Shown: positions 41,843 through 50,591 of the stretch, in pieces | Position numbering within the stretch: the stretch's first letter is position 1 | How the letters are laid out: every line of letters starts with the position of its first letter | Notes under the pieces: generated by a model | What the model saw: only the letters and a program-made list of their open reading frames with translations | Told to the model about the DNA's origin: nothing | Databases searched by the model: none | From: Paratractidigestivibacter faecalis | GTDB taxonomy: Bacteria; Actinomycetota; Coriobacteriia; Coriobacteriales; Atopobiaceae | Length of the DNA: 64,000 bases | Reading direction: 5' to 3' | Assembly: GCF_003416765.1 (NCBI RefSeq) | Contig: NZ_QSNG01000001.1 | Span: 770,742-834,741 of the forward strand | Made by a program: the position numbers and the translations under genes

Positions 41843-43116
41843 CGACCGTCTCCCTCCACTCTGATGGTCACCCCGTAGTCCCCGGCGGCGAGAAGGTCCT
41901 CCCGACCGATGGTCAGCTGCTCCATCTGGCCGGGGACCATGATGGGCCGACGGCGTCGCAGGAGCGTTCTTCCACCCGCCTCGACGCTCACCATGGCGGC
42001 GTCCACGGGGGCTCCCACGCGGAAGCGGAAGGTGACCGCCTGGGGAAGGGCGTCCAGGTCAAGCCTCTGGGGCACCACGTAGCGCACGGCGCCTGCGGGC
42101 GTGACGGGCACGATGCCGCCAGAGGAGAAGGCCTTCTCCCCGCCCGTGGCAAACCGCGCCGCACTGGCCCCCGCGGCCTCGGCCTCCTGTGTCACGTAGT
42201 CCACGAGGTCGTGGACGTGAAGGACGTTTCCGCAGGCAAAGACGCCGGAAACGCTCGTCTCCAGCGACTGCGAGACTTCGGGGCCGCGAGTGACGGAAGA
42301 CAGGGCCACGCCCGCCTCTCGGGAGAGCTCGTTCTCGGGCAGGAGCCCCACGGAGAGCAGCAGCGTGTCGCAGGGGTAGCGAACCTCGGTGCCGGGCACG
42401 GGCCGACCGTCCGTCCCCACCTCCGAGAGCCAGACCGCCTCAACGCGCCGACGGCCCTCGATTCTTGTCACGGTGTGCGAGAGCAGCAGCGGGATGCAAA
42501 AGTCGTCAAGGCACTGCACGATGTTTCTCTTGAGGCCGCCCGAGTAGGGCATGAGCTCCGCCACGCAGGCCACGTGCGCCCCCTCGAGGGTCATGCGACG
42601 GGCCATGATGAGGCCGATGTCACCGGAGCCCAGGATGACGACCTCGCGTCCGGGGAGAAGCCCGTCCATGTTGACGAGCCTCTGCGCGCAGCCTGCGGTG
42701 TAGACGCCCGCGGGGCGGAATCCCGGTATGGCGAGCGCTCCCGCGGGGCGCTCACGGCAGCCCATGGCCAGGACCACGGCGCCGGCGGACAGCGCGAGAA
42801 GGCCCCCGGCGCCCACGCAGGTCACGGTCCTGTCCTTGCCCACCGAGAGGACCATGGTGTCCAGGAGGACCTCGACGCCGGCCTCGCGGGCGGCAAGCTC
42901 CGCGCGGTGGGCGTACTCGGGGCCGGTCAGCTCCTCGCCGTAGGTGATGAGGCCAAAGCCGTTGTGGATGCACTGGTTGAGGATGCCTCCCAGGCGCTCG
43001 GCACGCTCTATGACCAGGACGTCATTGGCCCCGTGGCCTTGGGCGGATGCGGCGGCGGCAAGGCCTGCCGGACCTCCGCCGATGACGATGACGTCGTAGC
43101 GGCTCTTCGGTCTCAC
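41839..43116 (-). CDS. NAD(P)/FAD-dependent oxidoreductase
   Basis: A 425-residue flavoprotein. GGGPAGLAAA (13-22) is the FAD motif; a second Rossmann motif, ILGSGDIGLIMARR, binds NAD(P)H. The GILNQCIHNGFGL segment is typical of the partner subunit of GlpA-like dehydrogenases, and VFACGNVLHVHDLVD marks the C-terminal FAD site. A ~90-residue C-terminal beta extension follows. It overlaps both neighbours by four bases, so the three proteins are probably made together and form a complex. Confidence 0.88.
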   Translation of the reverse strand: MRPKSRYDVIVIGGGPAGLAAAASAQGHGANDVLVIERAERLGGILNQCIHNGFGLITYGEELTGPEYAHRAELAAREAGVEVLLDTMVLSVGKDRTVTCVGAGGLLALSAGAVVLAMGCRERPAGALAIPGFRPAGVYTAGCAQRLVNMDGLLPGREVVILGSGDIGLIMARRMTLEGAHVACVAELMPYSGGLKRNIVQCLDDFCIPLLLSHTVTRIEGRRRVEAVWLSEVGTDGRPVPGTEVRYPCDTLLLSVGLLPENELSREAGVALSSVTRGPEVSQSLETSVSGVFACGNVLHVHDLVDYVTQEAEAAGASAARFATGGEKAFSSGGIVPVTPAGAVRYVVPQRLDLDALPQAVTFRFRVGAPVDAAMVSVEAGGRTLLRRRRPIMVPGQMEQLTIGREDLLAAGDYGVTIRVEGDGR

Positions 43117-44579
43117 GAGGCATCGACCTCCTTGGTCCGGCCGAGGGCAAGGGGCGAGCCGGCGCCGTCCTTGGTGACGGAGCCTTCCTCGAGCCCGGGG
43201 ACCTCCCTGGCAAGCAGTTCCATGATCTTTGGAGTGCAGAATCCGCCCTGGCAGCGGCCCATGCCGGCCTCAATGCGGCGCTTCACGCCGTCCACGCTGC
43301 GGGCGCCTGGTACGGCACGGATGGCGTCGACGATCTGCCCCTCGGTGACGGTGCGGCAGCGGCAGACAACGCGACCGTAGTCCGGCCGCTCGCGCACGAG
43401 GGCGGCCCACTCTTCGCGCGGCATGCACACCACGTCCGGAATGCCCCTTCTGGTTGCAACGAACCCCTCGCGCAGCGGCGGGTTGCCCAGAATGCCCGCG
43501 ACGATGCCCGCGACGTGCCGCCCGATCGCCGGAGAGGCGGAAAGCCCCGGGGACTCTATGGCCGCGCAGTCCACGAAGCCCGGGGCATCGGGCGCCTCTC
43601 CGATGAGGAAGTCATGCTCCTCGCGGTGGGCGCGCAGGCCGGAGAAGGTGCGGATGCACTCGCGGAAGGGAACGTCTCTCACGGTGATGGCGGCCTTCTC
43701 GCGCACCTCGGCGAGGCCTGTTGCCGTGGTGTCGACGCCGTCCTTGTCGCCGATGTCCTCGGCGGTGGGGCCGACGAGGAGGTTTCCGGCCGTGGTGGGG
43801 GTCACGAGGACGCCCTTCCCCAGGCGCGTGGGCAGCGCGAAGACGGTGTGCCGGACGTGAGTGCCGGCACAGGTGTCGAGCACGTAGTACTGCCCGCGGC
43901 GAGGTGTTATGGCAAGTGGCGTGGCGCTGGCCATGGCGTGCACCTCGTCGGCTCGCACGCCGGCTGCGTTGACCACCACACGTGCTTTGAGCTGTGCTTT
44001 GTTGGTTGAGATTTGCCACGGGGAGCCACCTGCGCCGCGCGAGAGCCCGCAGACCCGCTCGCCAAGGCGGAACTCGACGCCGTTTGCGGCGGCGCTCTCG
44101 GCCAGCGCGCAGGTGAGCTGGAAAGGGTTCACGATGCCTGCGGTAGGGGCCCAGAGTGCGGCGACGGCGGCGTCGGATGCGTTGGGCTCCATGTCCAGAA
44201 GCTCTTCTCGCCCAATGACGCGCAGGTCGGGGACACCGTTTGCGAGTCCGCGCTCCAGAAGGGCGTGGAGGTCAGGCAGGGTCTTCTCGTCGGTGCAGAC
44301 CACCAGGGAGCCTATTGCGCTGAAGTCCACGTCAAGCTCTTGGCAGAGGTCCGGCATGAGCGAAGTGCCCTCGACGTTGAGGCGGGCCATGAGTGTGCCG
44401 GGCTGGGCGTCAAAGCCGGCGTGGACGATGGCGGAGTTGGCGCGGGACGTGCCGCAGCAGACGTCGTCTTCCGCCTCGATGACGCATGTCCGCACGTCAA
44501 GGCGAGTGAGCTCGCGGGCTATTGCGCAGCCAGAGACGCCCGCCCCGATGATGGCGACGTCGTAGTAGGCCTGTTGCAT
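43113..44579 (-). CDS. GlpA-like FAD dehydrogenase with C-terminal BFD [2Fe-2S] domain
   Basis: A 488-residue protein. The DAO fold starts with IIGAGVSGCAIAREL and contains GTSRANSAIVHAGFD. The C-terminal BFD-like domain (about 400-460) has the cysteines of VVCRCRT and CQGGFC. This two-domain build is that of anaerobic glycerol-3-phosphate dehydrogenase GlpA or L-2-hydroxyglutarate-type dehydrogenases; the substrate is not certain. The ATG follows AGGAGG. It is the first gene of the operon, with a promoter in 44580-44670. Confidence 0.85.
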   Translation of the reverse strand: MQQAYYDVAIIGAGVSGCAIARELTRLDVRTCVIEAEDDVCCGTSRANSAIVHAGFDAQPGTLMARLNVEGTSLMPDLCQELDVDFSAIGSLVVCTDEKTLPDLHALLERGLANGVPDLRVIGREELLDMEPNASDAAVAALWAPTAGIVNPFQLTCALAESAAANGVEFRLGERVCGLSRGAGGSPWQISTNKAQLKARVVVNAAGVRADEVHAMASATPLAITPRRGQYYVLDTCAGTHVRHTVFALPTRLGKGVLVTPTTAGNLLVGPTAEDIGDKDGVDTTATGLAEVREKAAITVRDVPFRECIRTFSGLRAHREEHDFLIGEAPDAPGFVDCAAIESPGLSASPAIGRHVAGIVAGILGNPPLREGFVATRRGIPDVVCMPREEWAALVRERPDYGRVVCRCRTVTEGQIVDAIRAVPGARSVDGVKRRIEAGMGRCQGGFCTPKIMELLAREVPGLEEGSVTKDGAGSPLALGRTKEVDAS

Positions 44580-44670
44580 GGCAACCTCCTGAGCGGTGGC
44601 GGGACCCTAGGAGATTGTCTTCCCCGCGCATGCCCGGGATTGCTCCGCCTCCGGCGAGCGGTATGAAAAC

Positions 44671-44701
44671 GCGAGGGACAGGCTTTCAACCTGTCCCTCG
44701 C
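44671..44701 (-). terminator. Terminator-like perfect hairpin after the Uup-like gene
   Basis: GCGAGGGACAGG and CCTGTCCCTCGC form a perfect 12-bp stem (44671-44682, 44690-44701) with a 7-base loop. Read on the minus strand it is followed by GTTTTC, a short T-tract, about 36 bases beyond the stop of the Uup-like gene. Confidence 0.65.
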
Positions 44702-44736
44702 TTGCGCAAAAACGAACACGTCCCCAATTTGCGGGA

Positions 44737-46554
44737 CTAGTCGAGGCCGAGGCGGTCGGAGAGCTCCAGCCACTCGTCCTCGAGGTCGGACGTCTGGGCC
44801 AGGGTGGCGTCGAGCTCCTGCTGGAGGGCCATGAGCTTCTCGAAGTCGTCCGCGGGGGCGCTGGCCATCTCGGCGCGGAGACGGTCGGGCTCGCCCCGGA
44901 GCTTGTCGAGCTTGCGGGTCACCGCGTCAAAGCGCTTCTTGAGCTCGCGCCGCTCGGCGTTGGAAAGGCCGTCTGAGGGCTGCCGCGCGGGCTTCTGCGG
45001 CGAGGCAGCGGCGGCGCCAGGCCTCGTGCCGGTAGCGGTGGCGCCTGCCTTGGACAGAATCGAGAGGTACTCGTCAACGCCGCCGGGGCAGTGCCTTACG
45101 TGGCCGTCGATGAGGGCGTACTGGTCGTCGGTCACGCGCTCCATGAGGTAGCGGTCGTGGCTCACCACCAGAAGCGTTCCGGGCCAGGAGTCCAGCAGGT
45201 CCTCCAGAACAGCGAGCATGTCGGTGTCGAGGTCGTTGCCGGGCTCGTCCAGCACCAGCACGTTGGGCTCGTCAAGGATGACGCAGAGAAGCGCCAGGCG
45301 GCGCCTCTGGCCTCCGGAGAGGTCGCGCACGAAGTTCTGGAACTCGCGCTGCTCGAAGCCCAGGCGCTCGCACAGCTGCGTGGGGGACAGCATCTTGCCG
45401 CCCACGAGATAGCTGTGCTTGTAGCGGGAGAGGATCTCCAGCACGCGCCAGTCCTCCTTGTCGGAGAGCGCGTCCAGGTGCTGGCTCATCCAGCCGAACT
45501 TGACCGAGGCGCCTATCTGCACGGAGCCGCGCGTGGGCTGGAGGTGTCCCGTCATGAGCTTGAGAAGCGTTGACTTTCCCGCGCCGTTGGCGCCGAGGAT
45601 GCCGTAGCGGTCGCCGGGGCCGATGAGCCAGTCGAGGCTCTCCACCACGGGCGCGCTTGCGCCCGGGTAGGAGAACTCGACGTCCTTCATGGTGATGACC
45701 TTCTTGCCCAGACGGCTCACGGCAAGGCGCTTGAGCTCGAGCGGGTTTCTGAGGGGCGGGTCGTTGGCGATGAGGGCTCGGGCGGCCTCTATGCGGAACT
45801 TCGGCTTGCTCGTGCGCGCCTTTGCGCCGTGCGCGAGCCAATTGAGCTCCTTGCGCAGGGTGTTCTGGCGACGCTCCTCAATGACGGCGGATTGGCGGTC
45901 TCGCTCCACGCGCTGCTGGATGTAGGCTGAGTAGCCGCCCTCGAAGGGCGTGACCTCACGGTCGTGGACCTCCCACATGTGCTCGCAGACCTCGTCCAAG
46001 AACCAGCGGTCATGCGTGACCATCAGGAGCGCGCCCTGGCCTTGGGGCCAGCGGGCCTTGAGGTGGTCCGCCAGCCATTCGATGGCCTGCATGTCAAGGT
46101 GGTTGGTGGGCTCGTCCATGCATATGACGTCCCAGGTGCCCACGAGCAGGCGGGCCAGGTCGCAGCGGCGGCGCTGGCCACCGGAGAGCTCGCCCACCAG
46201 GCCGTTCCAGTCAAGGTCCCCTATGAGCTCGTCCACGATGCCGCGGATGCGCGGGTCGGAGGCCCAGACGTAGTCGGGGGTCTGACCCACCACGGCGTGC
46301 CCGACCGTCTCGTCATCGCCGAGCTGGTCGGTCTGGCCGAGGTAGCCCACGTGGATGCCGCCGCGCCAGGTGACCGAGCCCTCGTCGGGCTCCAGGCGCT
46401 TGGCCACGATGTCCAGCAGCGTTGACTTGCCGTCGCCGTTCTTGCCCACGATGCCGATGCGCTCGCCCTCGTTGATGCCGAGCGTCTGGTCGCTGAGCAC
46501 GTGCTTGCCGGGCCACTCGTGCCCGACGTACTCCAGGCCTATGAGGATTCCCAC
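44737..46554 (-). CDS. Uup-like ABC-F ATPase
   Basis: A 605-residue ABC-F protein with two ATPase domains and no membrane segment. The first Walker A is GKNGDGKST (37-45), the second [17 protein letters not shown] signatures are present in both. A C-terminal coiled-coil domain (about 520-605) is the Uup hallmark. ABC-F proteins act on the ribosome, and Uup also affects DNA transactions. The start is GTG at 46554, sharing its first base with the nfo stop (TAGTG); a longer in-frame reading lies inside nfo and is rejected. Confidence 0.88.
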   Translation of the reverse strand: MGILIGLEYVGHEWPGKHVLSDQTLGINEGERIGIVGKNGDGKSTLLDIVAKRLEPDEGSVTWRGGIHVGYLGQTDQLGDDETVGHAVVGQTPDYVWASDPRIRGIVDELIGDLDWNGLVGELSGGQRRRCDLARLLVGTWDVICMDEPTNHLDMQAIEWLADHLKARWPQGQGALLMVTHDRWFLDEVCEHMWEVHDREVTPFEGGYSAYIQQRVERDRQSAVIEERRQNTLRKELNWLAHGAKARTSKPKFRIEAARALIANDPPLRNPLELKRLAVSRLGKKVITMKDVEFSYPGASAPVVESLDWLIGPGDRYGILGANGAGKSTLLKLMTGHLQPTRGSVQIGASVKFGWMSQHLDALSDKEDWRVLEILSRYKHSYLVGGKMLSPTQLCERLGFEQREFQNFVRDLSGGQRRRLALLCVILDEPNVLVLDEPGNDLDTDMLAVLEDLLDSWPGTLLVVSHDRYLMERVTDDQYALIDGHVRHCPGGVDEYLSILSKAGATATGTRPGAAAASPQKPARQPSDGLSNAERRELKKRFDAVTRKLDKLRGEPDRLRAEMASAPADDFEKLMALQQELDATLAQTSDLEDEWLELSDRLGLD

Positions 46555-47411
46555 TATCTGACATCTCCCTCGGCTGCAAGCCTGCGCAGCAGCGCGATCT
46601 CGCCAGCGTATCCCTGCAGGTCGTTGGGCGTCTCGAGGATCATGGGAAGCCCGGACAGCCTCGGCTCGCCCACGATGGCCGAGAAGGTCCTTACGCCCAG
46701 GGCGCCCTCGCCGATGCGCTCGTGGCGGTCCTTGTGCGAGCCCACGGGGTTCTTTGAGTCGTTGAGGTGCAGGGCGCACAGGCGGTCGAGGCCGATGACG
46801 CGGTCGAACTCGTCGAGAACGCCGGCCAGGTCAGACGCTATGTCGTAGCCGCCGTCAGAGACGTGGCAGGTGTCCAGGCACACGCCCAGGAGCTCGTCGT
46901 GCCCCACGCCGTCGATGATGCGGGCCAGCTCCTCGAAGGTGCGCCCGACCTCGGTCCCCTTGCCGGCCATGGTCTCCAGCAGCACGCGGGTGCTCTGGCC
47001 GGCAACCAGGACCTGGTTCAGGCCCTCGCAGATGAGCTCGATGCCCTTGTCGGCGCCCTGCTTGACGTGACTGCCGGGGTGGAAGTTGTAGTAGTTGCCC
47101 GGAAGGGACTCCATGCGCTCGAGGTCCTCGGCCATGGCGCGCCGGGCGAATTCGACGGTCTCGGCCTTGGCAGAGCACAGGTTCATGGTGTAGGGCGCAT
47201 GGGCCACCAGGGGCCCAAAGCCGCTCTTGTCCATGAGCTCGCGCAGGGCGGAGACGTCGGCGGCGTCCAGGGGCTTGGCATTGCCGCCTCGGGGGTTCCT
47301 GGTGAAGAACGCAAAGGTGTTGGCGCCGATTTCCAGGGCGGTCCTGCCCATGGCGAGGTAGCCGCCGCTCGTGGAGAGGTGGCAGCCGAGGAAGAGGGTC
47401 TTCTCGCTCAC
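46554..47411 (-). CDS. nfo: Endonuclease IV (AP endonuclease)
   Basis: A 285-residue TIM-barrel zinc enzyme of base excision repair. It opens with GCHLSTSGGY; the metal ligands appear in HAPYTMNL, NFHPGSH, LLETMAGKG, CLDTCH, HLNDSKNPVGSHKDRHE and ILETPND. It cleaves 5' to abasic sites. It starts with ATG directly after the coaBC stop and overlaps the Uup-like gene by one base. Confidence 0.96.
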   Translation of the reverse strand: MSEKTLFLGCHLSTSGGYLAMGRTALEIGANTFAFFTRNPRGGNAKPLDAADVSALRELMDKSGFGPLVAHAPYTMNLCSAKAETVEFARRAMAEDLERMESLPGNYYNFHPGSHVKQGADKGIELICEGLNQVLVAGQSTRVLLETMAGKGTEVGRTFEELARIIDGVGHDELLGVCLDTCHVSDGGYDIASDLAGVLDEFDRVIGLDRLCALHLNDSKNPVGSHKDRHERIGEGALGVRTFSAIVGEPRLSGLPMILETPNDLQGYAGEIALLRRLAAEGDVR

Positions 47412-48623
47412 CTAGGCACGCCCCCTCAGAAGGTCGCGCGTGGCGTCCAGGACATCGTCTGCCACCTCGGAAAGCGGCCTGGTCTCGCGCTGCGTGACGC
47501 CCGCGGGCGAGACGAGCGCGATGCGGCTCGTGTCCGCGCCGAAGGTGGAGTCCCTGCGGGAGACGTCGTTTGCGACGATGAGGTCCGCCCCCTTGCGCGC
47601 GAGCTTGGCCTGCGCGTTGGAGAGAAGGTCGTTGGTCTCGGCGGCAAACCCGACGACGACGCGCTCGCCCTTCTGGGAGCAGAGCGAGGCAAGGATGTCC
47701 CTGGTCTCGACGAGCTCGATGGAGTCCAGGTGCTCGTGGGCCTTCTTGAGCTTGTGGTCCGCGGGCGCGGCGGGCGTGTAGTCGGCGACGGCGGCCGTGC
47801 AGATGGCCGCGTCGCACCCGGGAAACGCCGCCATAGCGGCCTCGTACATCTCCTGGGTGCTCGTGACGTCCATGCGGACGACCCCCTCGGGCACCTCGAG
47901 CGCCGTGGGGCCAGAGACGAGCGTCACCTGGGCCCCGCGACGGGCCGCGGCGGCGGCGATGGCGTAGCCCATCTTGCCGGTCGAGGCGTTGGCGATGTAG
48001 CGCACGGGGTCAATGGCCTCGTGCGTGGGTCCCGCGGTGACGAGGATCCTGGTGAGCTGGAGGTCCTTCTCCGTGCGCGGGGCGTCGAGGGCGGCCAGGG
48101 CCGCAGAGACGATGTCCTCAACGTCGGCGAGCTTGCCCGCGCCCACGTCTCCGCAGGCGAGGCGCCCTTCCACCGGAAGCACGAAGCCGACGCCGCGGGC
48201 CCTGAGCGTCCTCAGGTTTGCCTGGGTGGCGGCGTTCTGCCACATGTGGACGTTCATGCCGGGGGCCACCAGCACGGGGCAGGCGGCGGCCAGAAGCGTG
48301 GTGCTAAGGCAGTCGTCGGCAAGGCCCGCGGCCATCTTGGCCATGACGTTGGCCGTGGCGGGCACCACCACCACGAGGTCGGCCCACTCCGCGAGGTCCA
48401 CGTGCGGGATGGCGGTCTCGGGGTAGCCGTAGAGGTCGTCCGCCACGGCGTGCCGGGTGAGGCCCTCGAAGGTGGCGGGCCCCACGAAGCGCTCCGCGTC
48501 GGCCGTCATGGTGACGCGCACCTCGCAGCCGGCCTTCTGCAGGCCGCGCAGCACCTCGCACGCCTTGTAGGCGGCAATGCCGCCGCAGACGGCGAGAAGG
48601 ACGTGCCTGGACTCGGACGGCAA
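47412..48623 (-). CDS. coaBC: Bifunctional phosphopantothenoylcysteine decarboxylase/synthetase
   Basis: A 403-residue fusion for coenzyme A synthesis. The N-terminal CoaC flavoprotein begins LLAVCGGIAAYKA and holds PGMNVHMW and the ARGVGFVLPVEGRLACGD substrate loop. The C-terminal CoaB has ILVTAGPTHEAIDPVRYIAN-type motif and AAVADY. The start is TTG at 48623, two bases after the zinc-ribbon gene stop, with AGGGGGAG as RBS; the earlier ATG in frame lies inside the upstream gene. Confidence 0.95.
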   Translation of the reverse strand: MPSESRHVLLAVCGGIAAYKACEVLRGLQKAGCEVRVTMTADAERFVGPATFEGLTRHAVADDLYGYPETAIPHVDLAEWADLVVVVPATANVMAKMAAGLADDCLSTTLLAAACPVLVAPGMNVHMWQNAATQANLRTLRARGVGFVLPVEGRLACGDVGAGKLADVEDIVSAALAALDAPRTEKDLQLTRILVTAGPTHEAIDPVRYIANASTGKMGYAIAAAAARRGAQVTLVSGPTALEVPEGVVRMDVTSTQEMYEAAMAAFPGCDAAICTAAVADYTPAAPADHKLKKAHEHLDSIELVETRDILASLCSQKGERVVVGFAAETNDLLSNAQAKLARKGADLIVANDVSRRDSTFGADTSRIALVSPAGVTQRETRPLSEVADDVLDATRDLLRGRA

Positions 48624-48625
48624 GG

Positions 48626-49345
48626 CTACTCCCCCTGCTCGGTCGCGATGAGGATGCGGTGGCAGTAGGGGCACTCGGTGACCTCGGGACCGTGGGAGAG
48701 GTCGTGGAACTGGCTGGGCTGCAGCTTGACGCGACAGACCGTGGGGACGTTGCCCACCAGGGTCTCCACCGCAAGGCCACGGAAGCGCTTGCGGGCGGCC
48801 TCGTAGCGCTCCATCATGGCCGCGCCCACCTGGGCGCTCTCGCGGTCGCGCTCGGCGGAAAGCGAGCGGATGCGGGCCTTGAGCTCCGCGGACTCCTCGT
48901 CGTAGGAGGCCTGCGTGGCCTCGCGCTCCGCGTCCAGGCGCTCCAGCATCAGGTTGGCGTTCTTCTCGGCAAGAACGAGCTTGTCGAGGGCCTCCTGGCG
49001 CACCGGGAGCTCGAACTCGGTCTTCTCGATCTGCTTGGCAAGGTGCGTGAGGGAGAGCTCGATGTCGCGGACCTCGCGGTGGGTCTTGGTGCCCTCGACG
49101 GCCTCCGCCTGGACCTCAGCGGTCACGTCCTTGTAGTGCTGGAGGGCGTCCTTAAGGTCGTCGAGCTCGATCTGGGCGTCCTTGCGCTGGCCCAAGATCT
49201 TGGTGAGCTGGCTCTCTACCTTCTTGCGAGCCGCGGCGATGTTCTTGAGCTTTGCCTGCTGGGGCATGCCCGCAAGCGTGGAGGCGTCCTTCAGCAGCGC
49301 GAGGTCAATCTCCTGGAGCCTGAGGAGCGCGGTGGATTCGCTCAT
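48626..49345 (-). CDS. Coiled-coil zinc-ribbon protein (DUF164 family)
   Basis: A 239-residue protein: long antiparallel coiled coil (about 5-190), then a C-terminal ribbon. The second knuckle CPYC is intact, but the first, normally CGxC, reads PTVC, so one of the four zinc cysteines is missing. Family members resemble flagellar-export or DNA-clamp-like coiled coils; a role near RNase HI/nif3-type genes is known only from context. It lies between a cysteine desulfurase gene and coaBC. Function unknown. Confidence 0.8.
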   Translation of the reverse strand: MSESTALLRLQEIDLALLKDASTLAGMPQQAKLKNIAAARKKVESQLTKILGQRKDAQIELDDLKDALQHYKDVTAEVQAEAVEGTKTHREVRDIELSLTHLAKQIEKTEFELPVRQEALDKLVLAEKNANLMLERLDAEREATQASYDEESAELKARIRSLSAERDRESAQVGAAMMERYEAARKRFRGLAVETLVGNVPTVCRVKLQPSQFHDLSHGPEVTECPYCHRILIATEQGE

Positions 49346-49408
49346 GGTTGTTCCTGCCTTCCCTATGCCCCGTGGGGCACCGATGTTCCTGTGTTGGTTG
49401 ATGCGCCG

Positions 49409-50584
49409 CTACCTTGCGCGGCCCGCTGCCACGATTGCCAGGAGCGCGTCCGCAAAGGCGTCGAGGTCCTCCCTGGGGCACCTCTCGTCAAAGGAGACGC
49501 GAAGCGAGCCCAAGGCGTCGTTTCTGGGGATGCCCATGGCCGAGAGCACGTGGCTGGGGTCGCTCGACCCCGACGAGCAGGCAGACCCCGCCGAGACCTC
49601 GAAGCCCTGCTGGTCGAGGGCGAGGATGAGGGTCTCGGAGTCCATGGAGGGCACGACCACGCTCACGATGCCAGGCAGGCGGTCTGCGCCCACCTCGGTG
49701 CCGGCAGTGGGCCGGATGCCCGTCCCCTCGGCGCAGAGGCGCGCGTAGAGGCCGTGCGCGAGCCCTGCCGTGGCGGCGCGGTTCTGCTCGAGGTTGGCGC
49801 AGCACCAGGTGGCCGCCGCCGCGAATGCCAGCGCGGACGAGACGTCCTGCGTGCCGGGGCGTCGTCCCAGCTCCTGGCCGCCGCCGAGCATCATCGGGCG
49901 CAGGGGGACGCGGCCGCGCACGGCAAGGGCGCCTATGCCCACGGGCCCGCCGATCTTGTGGGCCGCGACGCTCACCGCGTCGACGTTGGCGAGGTCGAGC
50001 GGAATCCTCCCGAACGCCTGGACGGCGTCGGTGTGGAAGAGGGCCCCGGCCGCGTGGGCGGCCCTCGCGAGCTGGCCCACCGGCTGGACCACGCCCGTCT
50101 CGTTGTTTGCGCTCATGACGCTTACGAGGGCGCAGCTGGCGTCCAGGGTCTCGCCGAGGAGCTCGGGCGTGACCACGCCGGAGCGGTCGCACTTGGCGAG
50201 CCTGACCTCGAAGCCGCGGTCGTGCAGCATGGGCACGAGGTCCAGGATGGAGTCGTGCTCGATGGCGGAGAGCACCACGCAGGTGCGTCGGCGGTCGCGG
50301 GAGCGCGCGCCCTCGGCTATGCCCAGCACGGCGAGGTTGTTGCTCTCGGTGCCGCCGGAGGTGAAGGTCACGTCCGCGGGACGGACGCGCCCGCCCAGGC
50401 AGCGCGCGAGCTCAGCGCGGGCCCCGTCGAGGGCACGGGCGGCCTGCCTGCCCATGGTGTGCAGCGAGTTGGGGTTGGCGCCGGCGTAGGGCGCCTCCTC
50501 GTAGGCAAGAAGCGCGTCTCTTGCCTGCTGGCGCAGGGGCGAGGACGCCGCGTGGTCCAGGTATACGGTTTTGCGCGTCTGCAT
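49409..50584 (-). CDS. Cysteine desulfurase (NifS/IscS family)
   Basis: A 391-residue PLP enzyme. VYLDHAASSPL at the N-terminus, SGGTESNNLA, the PLP-lysine in AAHKIGGPVGIG and the sulfur-accepting cysteine in SAGSACSSGS are all present. It releases sulfur from cysteine for Fe-S clusters or tRNA thiolation. No IscU or MnmA gene is adjacent, so the acceptor is open. ATG at 50584, seven bases after rpe. Confidence 0.92.
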   Translation of the reverse strand: MQTRKTVYLDHAASSPLRQQARDALLAYEEAPYAGANPNSLHTMGRQAARALDGARAELARCLGGRVRPADVTFTSGGTESNNLAVLGIAEGARSRDRRRTCVVLSAIEHDSILDLVPMLHDRGFEVRLAKCDRSGVVTPELLGETLDASCALVSVMSANNETGVVQPVGQLARAAHAAGALFHTDAVQAFGRIPLDLANVDAVSVAAHKIGGPVGIGALAVRGRVPLRPMMLGGGQELGRRPGTQDVSSALAFAAAATWCCANLEQNRAATAGLAHGLYARLCAEGTGIRPTAGTEVGADRLPGIVSVVVPSMDSETLILALDQQGFEVSAGSACSSGSSDPSHVLSAMGIPRNDALGSLRVSFDERCPREDLDAFADALLAIVAAGRAR

Positions 50585-50591
50585 GCCCGGC

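Noticed and set aside
46767-48668. Plus-strand open frame of 633 codons opposite nfo and coaBC
   Set aside because: Shadow of two well-supported minus-strand genes; no RBS or family match.
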